From Candidatus Aegiribacteria sp. (GTDB lineage: Bacteria; Fermentibacterota; Fermentibacteria; Fermentibacterales; Fermentibacteraceae): a stretch of DNA of 5,889 nucleotides. A program made the translations under genes and the position numbers. Below the pieces are notes generated by a model. That model saw only the letters and a program-made list of their open reading frames with translations, did not search any database and was not told the origin of the DNA. Positions 1 to 5,447 of this stretch are shown in pieces (the stretch's first letter is position 1; each line of letters opens with the position of its first letter). The stretch spans positions 1 to 5,889 of the forward strand of contig DAOWAG010000093.1 of NCBI GenBank assembly GCA_030634715.1. Reading direction: 5' to 3'.

Positions 1-119
1 ATGAGTATGCCATTTATTCGTGCGATAAGAAGGGGGAAGAGGTAATTCATTTCCCGCAGAACATCGTGGACAGTTATGCCTTCAACCCAGTCGAGTGTTA
101 TTCCATTGACAGTTATCAT
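1..119 (-). CDS. ThiS/MoaD-like sulfur carrier protein, N-terminal part (runs off left edge)
   Basis: This is the first 39 residues of a small beta-grasp sulfur carrier; the rest, including the diagnostic C-terminal Gly-Gly, lies outside the window. The protein opens MITVNGITLDWVEG, then ITVHDVLREMNY, then LLIARINGIL. That is the ThiS/MoaD pattern: a first strand ending in NG, a turn with EG-T, a helix of the form V-x-D-V-L, and a second strand ending in NG. Family members carry a C-terminal thiocarboxylate and donate sulfur for molybdopterin, thiamine or similar cofactors after adenylation by a ThiF/MoeB enzyme; such an enzyme starts at 5448. The ATG at 119 is the first possible start, since no ATG, GTG or TTG precedes it back to an in-frame stop at 161-159. 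No Shine-Dalgarno site is visible; a strong hairpin ends 8 bases upstream. The gene lies 47 bases after the ferredoxin-AOR fusion on the same strand. Family assignment is good; ThiS versus MoaD cannot be decided. Confidence 0.78.
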   Translation of the reverse strand, partial: MITVNGITLDWVEGITVHDVLREMNYLFPLLIARINGIL

Positions 120-127
120 AATTGTTA

Positions 128-160
128 AACAGGCGGGAACGTAATCAGTTCCCGCCTGTT
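128..160 (-). terminator. Perfect 13-bp intergenic hairpin, possible terminator or attenuator
   Basis: The arms AACAGGCGGGAAC (128-140) and GTTCCCGCCTGTT (148-160) are exact reverse complements around a 7-base loop. The hairpin begins 6 bases after the TAA of the ferredoxin-AOR fusion (169-167). Read on the minus strand it is followed by TAACAATT and then the ATG of the ThiS-like gene, so there is no proper U-tract. The stem is strong enough for an intrinsic terminator, but the tail is poor. It may be a partial terminator that lowers expression of the ThiS-like gene, an mRNA 3'-end stabiliser, or a structure affecting initiation at 119. The stem is certain; its role is inferred. Confidence 0.5.
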
Positions 161-166
161 ATTCAT

Positions 167-2155
167 TTATCCTCCGTGCTTCTTTACAAGCTCGATTACA
201 TCAGGGAAATCTATTCCGAGTTCCGCGAGTTTAGCGACGGTTGGAACTCCATCGTTCGTCCAGCCCCTGCGTTTATAGACCGCGTTCAGCAGATGTTCAT
301 ACTGAGTTTCCCGGAATTTACGCATATGGGCAACCTTCTCTTCGGATGACATTCCGGAAGGATCGATGCCCACTTCTTCGCGAAGTTGTGTGTCGTACCT
401 TTCCTGACGTGATTCGTATTCCGTAACGGTGACCGGACCGGCAGATCTGTACGGTATTGCGTCATGTTCGCGCCTGCCGAAGCCCATTTTCAGGTTGAAT
501 ACTCGCTGGAAGTTGTAGACTTTCTCGGACATCCTTATCAGGCTGTCCATTGTCTGGGGTTTCCCGGTTACTCCCTCGAAGAACTCGCAGTACCCCTGAA
601 CATGTCCCGGAACCTTTGCCGGTTCATCTGTTTCAGCGTTGTCCGCTGGTTCAACATCATTCCAGGGGAGTTTGCAGAGGCCGCAAAGGCTGAACCATGT
701 TCTCCACATGGGGAAGTAATGAAGGGCTTCCGCCTTATCCTCAAAGGTTGGTATCTGCTTGTTAACCATGTCCATGAAGATGAGCCATGCTTCATCATGC
801 TGAGCGCCTTTAAGGGCAATTCCGTAACCGCCCTGCTGGGCGAGGGATTCTTTTGTTACGTATTCGGAGTATTCCATTCCCTTGGCTTCCATGCCGATGT
901 CATACACGAAGTCTGGATCGGCACCGAAATTCTCTACGAAGTACTTTTTCATATAGCGGATGCCCTTGCCGGCGATAAGACCAAAACCTTCTCCACGGCC
1001 TATCTGGTGAAGGAGTTCAAGAGCTGCATCTTTGGCACCGAAGGGGAGTTCAAGACCTTCTGTTTTCTCCTTATCAAGAACACCTGCTTCGTAGCATTCC
1101 ATGATGAAGGCTGTCATTGTAGAGAAGGATATAGTATCAAGTCCGTAGGTGTCGCAGTAGAAGTTGTACTCAGCTACGAAGTAGGGATCGAAGATTCCCA
1201 TGTTGGAAGACCCACCCACAGTTTCGTACTCCGGGCCGTCAATAAGGACTTTCTCCCCCTTGTAGGGGCCGGTTTTCAGTTCGAAGTTCTCGATAGCCTT
1301 GGCGCAGGCCATGATGCATCCTAACCAGCATCCATCAGGTTTTCCCTTTGTGAAGTGTTTTCTGAAGACATCGGAGTTGATTTTTGGAGTATCCTCATGC
1401 CTTCCGAAACGATAATTCATGACAGGAAGGAGATCGTAAGCGTCCATTATCTCAACGAGGTGAGCGGTTCCCACTCCCCGCATATCGCACTGTTCCTCAT
1501 CGAACTTGATCATCTCCTCGGTTATTCTCATACCCGCTTTTCTTATCATTTCGGCGTCGTACGGCTGATTGGGATCTTCAACCATGGTTATTGCTCCTGT
1601 GGGACATATTTCAGCGCAAGCGCCGCATCCAACACAGTGGGGCTGTTCGGAATCGTAGGGCATTCGAACGGCCCTCTCCGCACCCCTGTTCATGAAGTTA
1701 ATGATATTTTGCCATATCCCCTGTTCGCAGACCCTCATGCAGAGACCGCATAGAATGCACGCGTTTGGATTAAGATCAACGGAAGGGTGTTTATAGCGGG
1801 GCTGTTCAATACCGGCATTCTTGGCAAGATCCTTGATTACCTGCACATTGGGCCACCTGGAGAGCATCATCTCAAGTATAATTTTCCTGTTCTTCATCAC
1901 ACCTTCCGAAGAGGTGTATACATCGATAGGTCTTCGGACAGGATAATTACATGAAGTAACCAGTTTTGTCTTTCTGCCATCATTAACTTCCACAATGCAG
2001 AGTCTGCATGCTGCATACGGCTCGACCAGTTCACTGTAGCAGAGAGCCGGAATGAAGATGTTGATGCTTCTGGCGGCTTCAAGAATGGTCGTATCCTTCT
2101 CGACCGAGACTGATTTTCCATCAATTTCGATTGTAATCATTTCTCTGTCAACCAT
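167..2155 (-). CDS. Fusion: NuoG/HydA-type ferredoxin module + C-terminal domains of aldehyde ferredoxin oxidoreductase
   Basis: A 662-residue cytoplasmic protein with two parts. Residues 1-195 resemble the N-terminus of NuoG or HydA: a [2Fe-2S] ferredoxin (C39, C50, C53, C69), then two [4Fe-4S] motifs (C133/136/139/143 and C174/177/180/184). The segment that usually binds the His/Cys [4Fe-4S] cluster (about residues 96-116) is present but has no cysteine. Residues about 200-662 are AOR domains 2 and 3: the cluster cysteines C276, C280, C284 and probably C494; the GPEYE motif (307-311) whose Glu is an active-site residue in Pyrococcus AOR; the pterin motif DTYGLD (335-340); a conserved His at 453; and the usual C-terminal RGWTNDG (630-636). 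AOR domain 1 is absent here and is encoded separately at 4484-5293. The start chosen is the ATG at 2155, in a TAATG overlap with the preceding stop and 7 bases after GGAGG; an upstream ATG at 2215 lies inside the previous gene. The fusion probably passes electrons from the W/Mo site to the NADH module. The metal and substrate are unknown. Confidence 0.9.
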   Translation of the reverse strand: MVDREMITIEIDGKSVSVEKDTTILEAARSINIFIPALCYSELVEPYAACRLCIVEVNDGRKTKLVTSCNYPVRRPIDVYTSSEGVMKNRKIILEMMLSRWPNVQVIKDLAKNAGIEQPRYKHPSVDLNPNACILCGLCMRVCEQGIWQNIINFMNRGAERAVRMPYDSEQPHCVGCGACAEICPTGAITMVEDPNQPYDAEMIRKAGMRITEEMIKFDEEQCDMRGVGTAHLVEIMDAYDLLPVMNYRFGRHEDTPKINSDVFRKHFTKGKPDGCWLGCIMACAKAIENFELKTGPYKGEKVLIDGPEYETVGGSSNMGIFDPYFVAEYNFYCDTYGLDTISFSTMTAFIMECYEAGVLDKEKTEGLELPFGAKDAALELLHQIGRGEGFGLIAGKGIRYMKKYFVENFGADPDFVYDIGMEAKGMEYSEYVTKESLAQQGGYGIALKGAQHDEAWLIFMDMVNKQIPTFEDKAEALHYFPMWRTWFSLCGLCKLPWNDVEPADNAETDEPAKVPGHVQGYCEFFEGVTGKPQTMDSLIRMSEKVYNFQRVFNLKMGFGRREHDAIPYRSAGPVTVTEYESRQERYDTQLREEVGIDPSGMSSEEKVAHMRKFRETQYEHLLNAVYKRRGWTNDGVPTVAKLAELGIDFPDVIELVKKHGG

Positions 2156-4023
2156 TAGAGTACCTCCACCGCGTTGAAGTTGCATACTTCCCTGCAAACT
2201 CCACAGCGTATACATTTCTCCTGGATTATCATATGTGGTTCCTTCAGGCTGCCCTCAATTGCATCCACCGGGCAGTTTCTGGCACAGATTGTACATCCGG
2301 TGCAGTTGCCAGCGGTGATTCGATATTCAATAAGAGCCTTGCACTTGAGCGCTCCACATTTTCCTTCCCGGATATGATCTTCGTACTCATCCCGGAAGTA
2401 CTCAATGGTGCTGAGAACAGGATTGGCTGCTGTCTGACCCAGCGCGCACAGACTGCTTTCGCACATGTTCTGTCCATATTCCTCGAGAAGCTCGATATCA
2501 CCCTGGCGGCCATCTCCGCTGGTTATCCTTTCCAGAATAGTACCCAGGGCGACAAGCCCTTCTCTGCAGGGAGTGCACTTTCCGCAGGATTCATCCGTAA
2601 GGAAATCAACAAAGTACTTTGCTATCTGGATCATGCATGTTTCGTCATCCATGACAACCATTCCGCCCGAGCCCATCATTGAACCAGCCTCGGTGAGAGT
2701 GTCGAAATCCACTGGAAGGTCAAGTCTGTCAGCAGGGAGGACTCCTCCTGAGGGACCGCCCGTCTGAACAGCCTTGAATTTCCTGCCATCGGGTATGCCT
2801 CCACCGATATCGTATATGATTTCCCTGAGAGTTATCCCCATGGGTACTTCAACAAGACCAATATTGCTCACGTCTCCAACAAGAGAGAAAACCTTGGTTC
2901 CCGATGATCCGTTCCAGGGATTATCTGAGACATCACCTGTACCTATTGATGCGAACCATTCGGCTCCCTTTTCCATTATCAGCGGAATATTAGCCCAGGT
3001 TTCAACGTTGTTCAGGACAGTCGGTTTATCCTTGTAGCCCCGTTCAACAGAACGGACATATTTTGCTCTTGGTTCTCCCGGATTACCGGCCATGGAAGCC
3101 ATGAGAGCTGAAGATTCTCCGCACACGAAGGCTCCAGCGCCCCTGTGCACAACTATATCGAAATCGAATCCGGTGTCGAAGATGTTCTTTCCAAGAAGAC
3201 CGCATTCGCGTGATTGGCTTATGGCAATGATCAGCCGTTTCATGGCAAGGGGGTATTCCTTGCGGATGTAGATGTATCCTTCGCTGGCTCCCACGGCATA
3301 GGCACCCGTAAGCATTCCCTCTATTACACTGTGAGGATCAGCCTCAATTATGCTTCTGTCCATGAAAGCGCCGGGATCTCCCTCATCGGCATTACAGATC
3401 ACAGATGGTGGATATCCGGTTTTCTCAACTGCTTCAACACATGATTGCCATTTCACTCCAGCCGGGAAACCACCGCCTCCGCGACCCCTGATGCCGGAAC
3501 TGATAACGTCAGTAATCACTTCATCAGGTTTCATAGTTGTGAGTATTCTATGCAGTGCCTGGTATCCACCCAGTCTGAAGTAATCTTCTATCTTCTCCGG
3601 ATTGATCATTCCCTTATGTCTTAGAGCAAGGAGTTTCTGCTTTCCGAAGAATGGAATATTCTCCATCTTCGGAACAGGGGTTCCATTATGATGATAGAGA
3701 AGCCTTTCCACAGGTTCTCCGCCCTCAAGATGTGTCTCTATTATTTCCGGGATATCTCCGCAGGTAAGCTTCTCATAGAATATTCCCTCAGGCTGAACAA
3801 CCATGATAGGTCCCTGGGCACAGAACCCGTTGCATCCGGTCGGCACCACAAGGTACTTGTCCGACAGGTTCCGCTCCTCCAGTTCCTCCTTAAGGACTTC
3901 AACGAGATTAAAGGATTTATTCGCCACACATGCTGTGCCTGTGCAAACCATAAGAGCTGCATTGAAGCTATCGTATTCCCTGAGAGCCTTCTGCTGTATC
4001 TGTCTCAACTTATCAATAGTCAT
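2155..4023 (-). CDS. NuoF/HydB-type NADH-binding FMN iron-sulfur subunit
   Basis: A 622-residue diaphorase subunit of the HydB/BfuB layout, longer than the roughly 430-residue complex I NuoF because it has extra Fe-S domains at both ends. Order of domains: thioredoxin-like [2Fe-2S] (C27, C32, C64, C68); the 51-kDa flavoprotein core with the glycine-rich loop RGRGGGGFPAGVKW (179-192), NADEGDPGAF (211-220) and GAGAFVCGESSALM (295-308) for FMN and NADH; an SLBB-like region; a [4Fe-4S] site (C480, C483, C486, C526); a Cys pair C556/C561 at the position that binds a metal in HydB proteins; and a C-terminal 2x[4Fe-4S] ferredoxin (C574/577/580/584 and C604/607/610/614). It should exchange electrons between NAD(H) and the partner subunits and possibly ferredoxin. 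It starts 12 bases after the NuoE-like gene behind TAAGGAGGG, and its stop overlaps the next start. Complex I is unlikely because no membrane or quinone subunits are nearby. NADH use rather than NADPH is inferred from family. Confidence 0.92.
   Translation of the reverse strand: MTIDKLRQIQQKALREYDSFNAALMVCTGTACVANKSFNLVEVLKEELEERNLSDKYLVVPTGCNGFCAQGPIMVVQPEGIFYEKLTCGDIPEIIETHLEGGEPVERLLYHHNGTPVPKMENIPFFGKQKLLALRHKGMINPEKIEDYFRLGGYQALHRILTTMKPDEVITDVISSGIRGRGGGGFPAGVKWQSCVEAVEKTGYPPSVICNADEGDPGAFMDRSIIEADPHSVIEGMLTGAYAVGASEGYIYIRKEYPLAMKRLIIAISQSRECGLLGKNIFDTGFDFDIVVHRGAGAFVCGESSALMASMAGNPGEPRAKYVRSVERGYKDKPTVLNNVETWANIPLIMEKGAEWFASIGTGDVSDNPWNGSSGTKVFSLVGDVSNIGLVEVPMGITLREIIYDIGGGIPDGRKFKAVQTGGPSGGVLPADRLDLPVDFDTLTEAGSMMGSGGMVVMDDETCMIQIAKYFVDFLTDESCGKCTPCREGLVALGTILERITSGDGRQGDIELLEEYGQNMCESSLCALGQTAANPVLSTIEYFRDEYEDHIREGKCGALKCKALIEYRITAGNCTGCTICARNCPVDAIEGSLKEPHMIIQEKCIRCGVCREVCNFNAVEVL
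2163..2167 (-). promoter_or_regulatory. Ribosome binding site deciding the start of the ferredoxin-AOR fusion
   Basis: GGAGG on the minus strand, 7 bases before the ATG at 2155 and inside the last codons of the NuoF-like gene. It supports the 662-residue form over a 682-residue form starting at 2215. The TAATG junction suggests translational coupling. Confidence 0.8.
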
Positions 4024-4030
4024 TTCCGGC

Positions 4031-4035
4031 CCTCC
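4031..4035 (-). promoter_or_regulatory. Ribosome binding site of the NuoF/HydB-type gene
   Basis: GGAGG, in the longer run TAAGGAGGG, lies 7 bases before the ATG at 4023. The TAA stop of the NuoE-like gene forms the first bases of this run, so the two genes are tightly packed. Confidence 0.75.
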
Positions 4036-4491
4036 TTAACTGAATCTCTTGATGATGTCGGGTACTTCATTGGATTTAACTCCACCAAGCACCTCATCAC
4101 CAATGGTTACCACAGGAGCAAGCCCGCACGCGCCGACACACCTGACTTCCGTAAGTGTAAATTTAGCATCAGGTGTTGTCTCTCTGCTTGAGATGCCAAG
4201 TTCTCTTTCAAGGGCCGAAAGAACATCCGGCGCCCCTTTAACATAGCATGCCGTTCCCATGCAGACCTGTATCTCCTTCTCACCCCTTGGTTCAAGGCTG
4301 AAAGCCCTGTAAAAGGTAGCTATATGGAACAGTATGCCCCTTGGTTTGTCGGTTTTATCGGCAATTCTTTCAAGGGCTTCCTTCGGGATATAACGGAATT
4401 CATCCTGAACATCCTGCATCATTTCGATGACAAAATCGGGATCGGTATTCCAGTTATCAATAATTACATCCACTTTGTTAATATCAATCAT
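4036..4491 (-). CDS. NuoE/HydC-type thioredoxin-fold [2Fe-2S] subunit
   Basis: A 151-residue protein, the usual length for NuoE/HydC. An N-terminal helical region (about 1-70) includes the family signature GILFHIATFYRAF (52-64). The thioredoxin-like [2Fe-2S] domain has ligands C77 and C82 (CMGTAC) and C118 and C122 (CVGAC). In NADH dehydrogenases and HydABC hydrogenases this subunit docks on NuoF/HydB and carries a cluster next to the FMN. Its placement directly before the NuoF-like gene (12-base gap) fits that pairing. The start ATG at 4491 lies 6 bases after GGAGG, within the end of the AOR N-terminal gene; the two genes overlap by 8 bases (ATGATTGA). All four cysteines are present and nothing suggests damage. 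Calling it HydC/BfuC-like rather than complex I NuoE rests on its neighbours. Confidence 0.92.
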   Translation of the reverse strand: MIDINKVDVIIDNWNTDPDFVIEMMQDVQDEFRYIPKEALERIADKTDKPRGILFHIATFYRAFSLEPRGEKEIQVCMGTACYVKGAPDVLSALERELGISSRETTPDAKFTLTEVRCVGACGLAPVVTIGDEVLGGVKSNEVPDIIKRFS

Positions 4492-5293
4492 TGGAAACCT
4501 CCCCCGGGGATGAATCCTGCCTGGAAATGGTCCATACGGGTCTTGTGTGGGGAGCCTTTACAACAAGGGCCTTCAGGCCTTTGTTCCTGAAGACTGTGCC
4601 TGTTCCTCCCCTGCCGGCCTGTTTAAGTCTCATTGTTCTTCTTCTCCAGTCCCACCAGGAGAAATTCAGGCATCCGATCCATGCGTGATTCGCTCCGATG
4701 CCGGATGATACCGTCGAAATATGCCGCTTGTCGTCATCATCGTCGGAGTACATTTCAGCCAGTTCCTCCGCTGCCAGGTGGGAGTTCACTGAAAGAAGCG
4801 GGGATTCAATCAACTGAACTCTCCCGTTTATCCCGTCAATGAAGACTATCACTTCTTTCTCAGATTTTCCTGTGATAACAAGGCAGTCGAAACCTGAGAA
4901 CTTCATTAAAGGACCGAAGTGTCCTCCAACATTGGAATCCACCGCGGATCCGGTTGTGGGGGATATGGTTGTAACAATTGATTTGCCGGAACCGGAAAAT
5001 GAAGTAGTACCTCCGAGTGGCCCCGCGGCAATGCAGATGGGATTCTCAGGACTGTCCCACTTCGTTTCGGATGTTACTTCCTGCCACATCATCCAGAGGT
5101 CGAATCCTTTTCCTCCGGTGAAGACCTCTTTCATCTTCTCGCTAACCGGTATGATTCTGAAGGAAGGTTCTGAGATATCAACTCTGAGTATTTCCCCGGT
5201 ATACCCTCTTATGGAAGGTTTGGGGCTGTACTCGAAAGTACCTAGAATCTTCTGTTTCTCAAGAATCTCTCCGGCGTTGTGTTTACTTGACAT
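4484..5293 (-). CDS. Stand-alone N-terminal (pterin-binding) domain of aldehyde ferredoxin oxidoreductase
   Basis: A 269-residue protein matching only domain 1 of the AOR family, which normally runs to about 600 residues or more. After an extension of about 28 residues, the match begins at RGYTGEILRVDIS (29-41) and continues through FTGGKGFDLWMM (58-69), AAGPLGGTT (89-97), SNVGGHFGPLMKFSGFD (120-136) and QAGRGGTGTVF (225-235). Domain 1 supplies much of the bis-pterin binding surface in AOR; here K104 stands where Pyrococcus AOR has a pterin-contacting Arg, and N121 and the GRGG loop (227-230) are kept. The protein stops about 23 residues after the domain, exactly where domain 2 would begin; that part is carried by the fusion at 167-2155. 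No signal peptide or membrane segment is seen. It is first in the operon, with AGGGAG 6 bases before its ATG. It cannot be an active AOR by itself and presumably assembles with the fusion protein. The short acidic run at 184-188 is probably a surface loop. Confidence 0.9.
   Translation of the reverse strand: MSSKHNAGEILEKQKILGTFEYSPKPSIRGYTGEILRVDISEPSFRIIPVSEKMKEVFTGGKGFDLWMMWQEVTSETKWDSPENPICIAAGPLGGTTSFSGSGKSIVTTISPTTGSAVDSNVGGHFGPLMKFSGFDCLVITGKSEKEVIVFIDGINGRVQLIESPLLSVNSHLAAEELAEMYSDDDDDKRHISTVSSGIGANHAWIGCLNFSWWDWRRRTMRLKQAGRGGTGTVFRNKGLKALVVKAPHTRPVWTISRQDSSPGEVSND
4498..4502 (-). promoter_or_regulatory. Ribosome binding site of the NuoE/HydC-type gene
   Basis: GGAGG (in GGGGGAGG) sits 6 bases before the ATG at 4491 and inside the last codons of the AOR N-terminal gene. 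It shows that the NuoE-like gene is started independently and that the overlap is not a frameshift. Confidence 0.75.
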
Positions 5294-5299
5294 AGAAAA

Positions 5300-5305
5300 C
5301 TCCCT
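5300..5305 (-). promoter_or_regulatory. Ribosome binding site of the AOR N-terminal-domain gene
   Basis: AGGGAG on the minus strand, 6 bases before the ATG at 5293, supports this start for the first gene of the operon. Confidence 0.65.
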
Positions 5306-5415
5306 GTGTTTGCGCCAGTAGAAATGAGTTCATAATGATAAAAATACAACGGAAATATACCGATGAAAGTTACAAACTACAGGGGCTGGAAACAACCCTC
5401 CAGAAAGGACGCTGG

Positions 5416-5429
5416 CATATCCGGATATG
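5416..5429. promoter_or_regulatory. Perfect 14-bp palindrome, candidate operator
   Basis: CATATCCGGATATG is its own reverse complement. It overlaps the best plus-strand -10-like hexamer, TATGAT (5426-5431), which would start transcription roughly 10 bases before the ThiF-like ATG. A dimeric repressor bound here could control the ThiF-like gene. The symmetry is observed; regulator binding is inferred, and no matching site was identified by eye at the minus-strand promoter. Confidence 0.35.
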
Positions 5430-5431
5430 AT
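5426..5431 (+). promoter_or_regulatory. Possible -10 element for the ThiF-like gene
   Basis: TATGAT differs from TATAAT at one base. No TTGACA-like -35 is visible 16-18 bases upstream and there is no extended -10 TG, so the call is weak. If it is used, the 5' leader would be only about 10 bases long. Confidence 0.3.
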
Positions 5432-5447
5432 TGTTTAGAATTAAAAT

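Larger units (their letters stand above)
5294..5447. promoter_or_regulatory. Divergent intergenic region between the AOR operon and the ThiF-like gene
   Basis: This 154-bp stretch must hold the promoters for both directions. The half nearer the AOR operon (about 5325-5370) is AT-rich and could carry its promoter; TATATT and TATTTT hexamers occur on the minus strand, but none has a convincing -35 at the right distance. A 5-bp stem (5386-5390 with 5399-5403) is too weak to interpret. No recognisable Moco/Tuco riboswitch or T-box was seen. The clearest element is the palindrome at 5416-5429, listed separately. Confidence 0.5.

Noticed and set aside
3..128. An open plus-strand frame from the left edge to a TAA at 126-128, resembling the C-terminus of a convergent gene
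   Set aside because: The minus strand of the same bases encodes a clear ThiS/MoaD-like N-terminus starting at 119, in the codon-aligned antisense frame, which explains the open frame.
464..1324. A 286-codon open frame on the plus strand
   Set aside because: It lies wholly antisense to the AOR domains of the fusion gene, whose protein has clear family motifs. The plus-strand translation shows no recognisable domain and no good ribosome site.
167..2155. [FeFe]-hydrogenase HydA
   Set aside because: The N-terminal ferredoxin part is HydA-like, but the rest has no H-cluster cysteine motifs and matches AOR domains 2 and 3.
2156..2215. An upstream start at 2215 adding 20 residues to the ferredoxin-AOR fusion
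   Set aside because: It would overlap the C-terminal ferredoxin domain of the NuoF-like gene, and the added residues match nothing. The ATG at 2155 has GGAGG at 7 bases and a TAATG junction.
2155..4491. NuoE and NuoF of respiratory complex I
   Set aside because: The NuoF-like protein has HydB-type extra Fe-S domains at both ends, and no membrane or quinone-binding subunits are present. The partner is an AOR, so a soluble diaphorase module fits better.
4484..4491. AOR truncated by a frameshift or assembly error at the overlap with the NuoE-like gene
   Set aside because: The next frames encode an intact NuoE-like protein with its own strong ribosome site, and the missing AOR domains occur 2.9 kb further on, not next to the stop.
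4730..4744. Run of five Asp followed by Lys (enterokinase-like DDDDK) in the AOR N-terminal protein
   Set aside because: It falls in a region that is a variable surface loop in the AOR family, so it is probably a chance acidic run.
5294..5447. Molybdenum/tungsten cofactor riboswitch in the AOR operon leader
   Set aside because: The region was read for the characteristic long multi-stem structure; only short weak stems were found. A covariance-model search would settle it.
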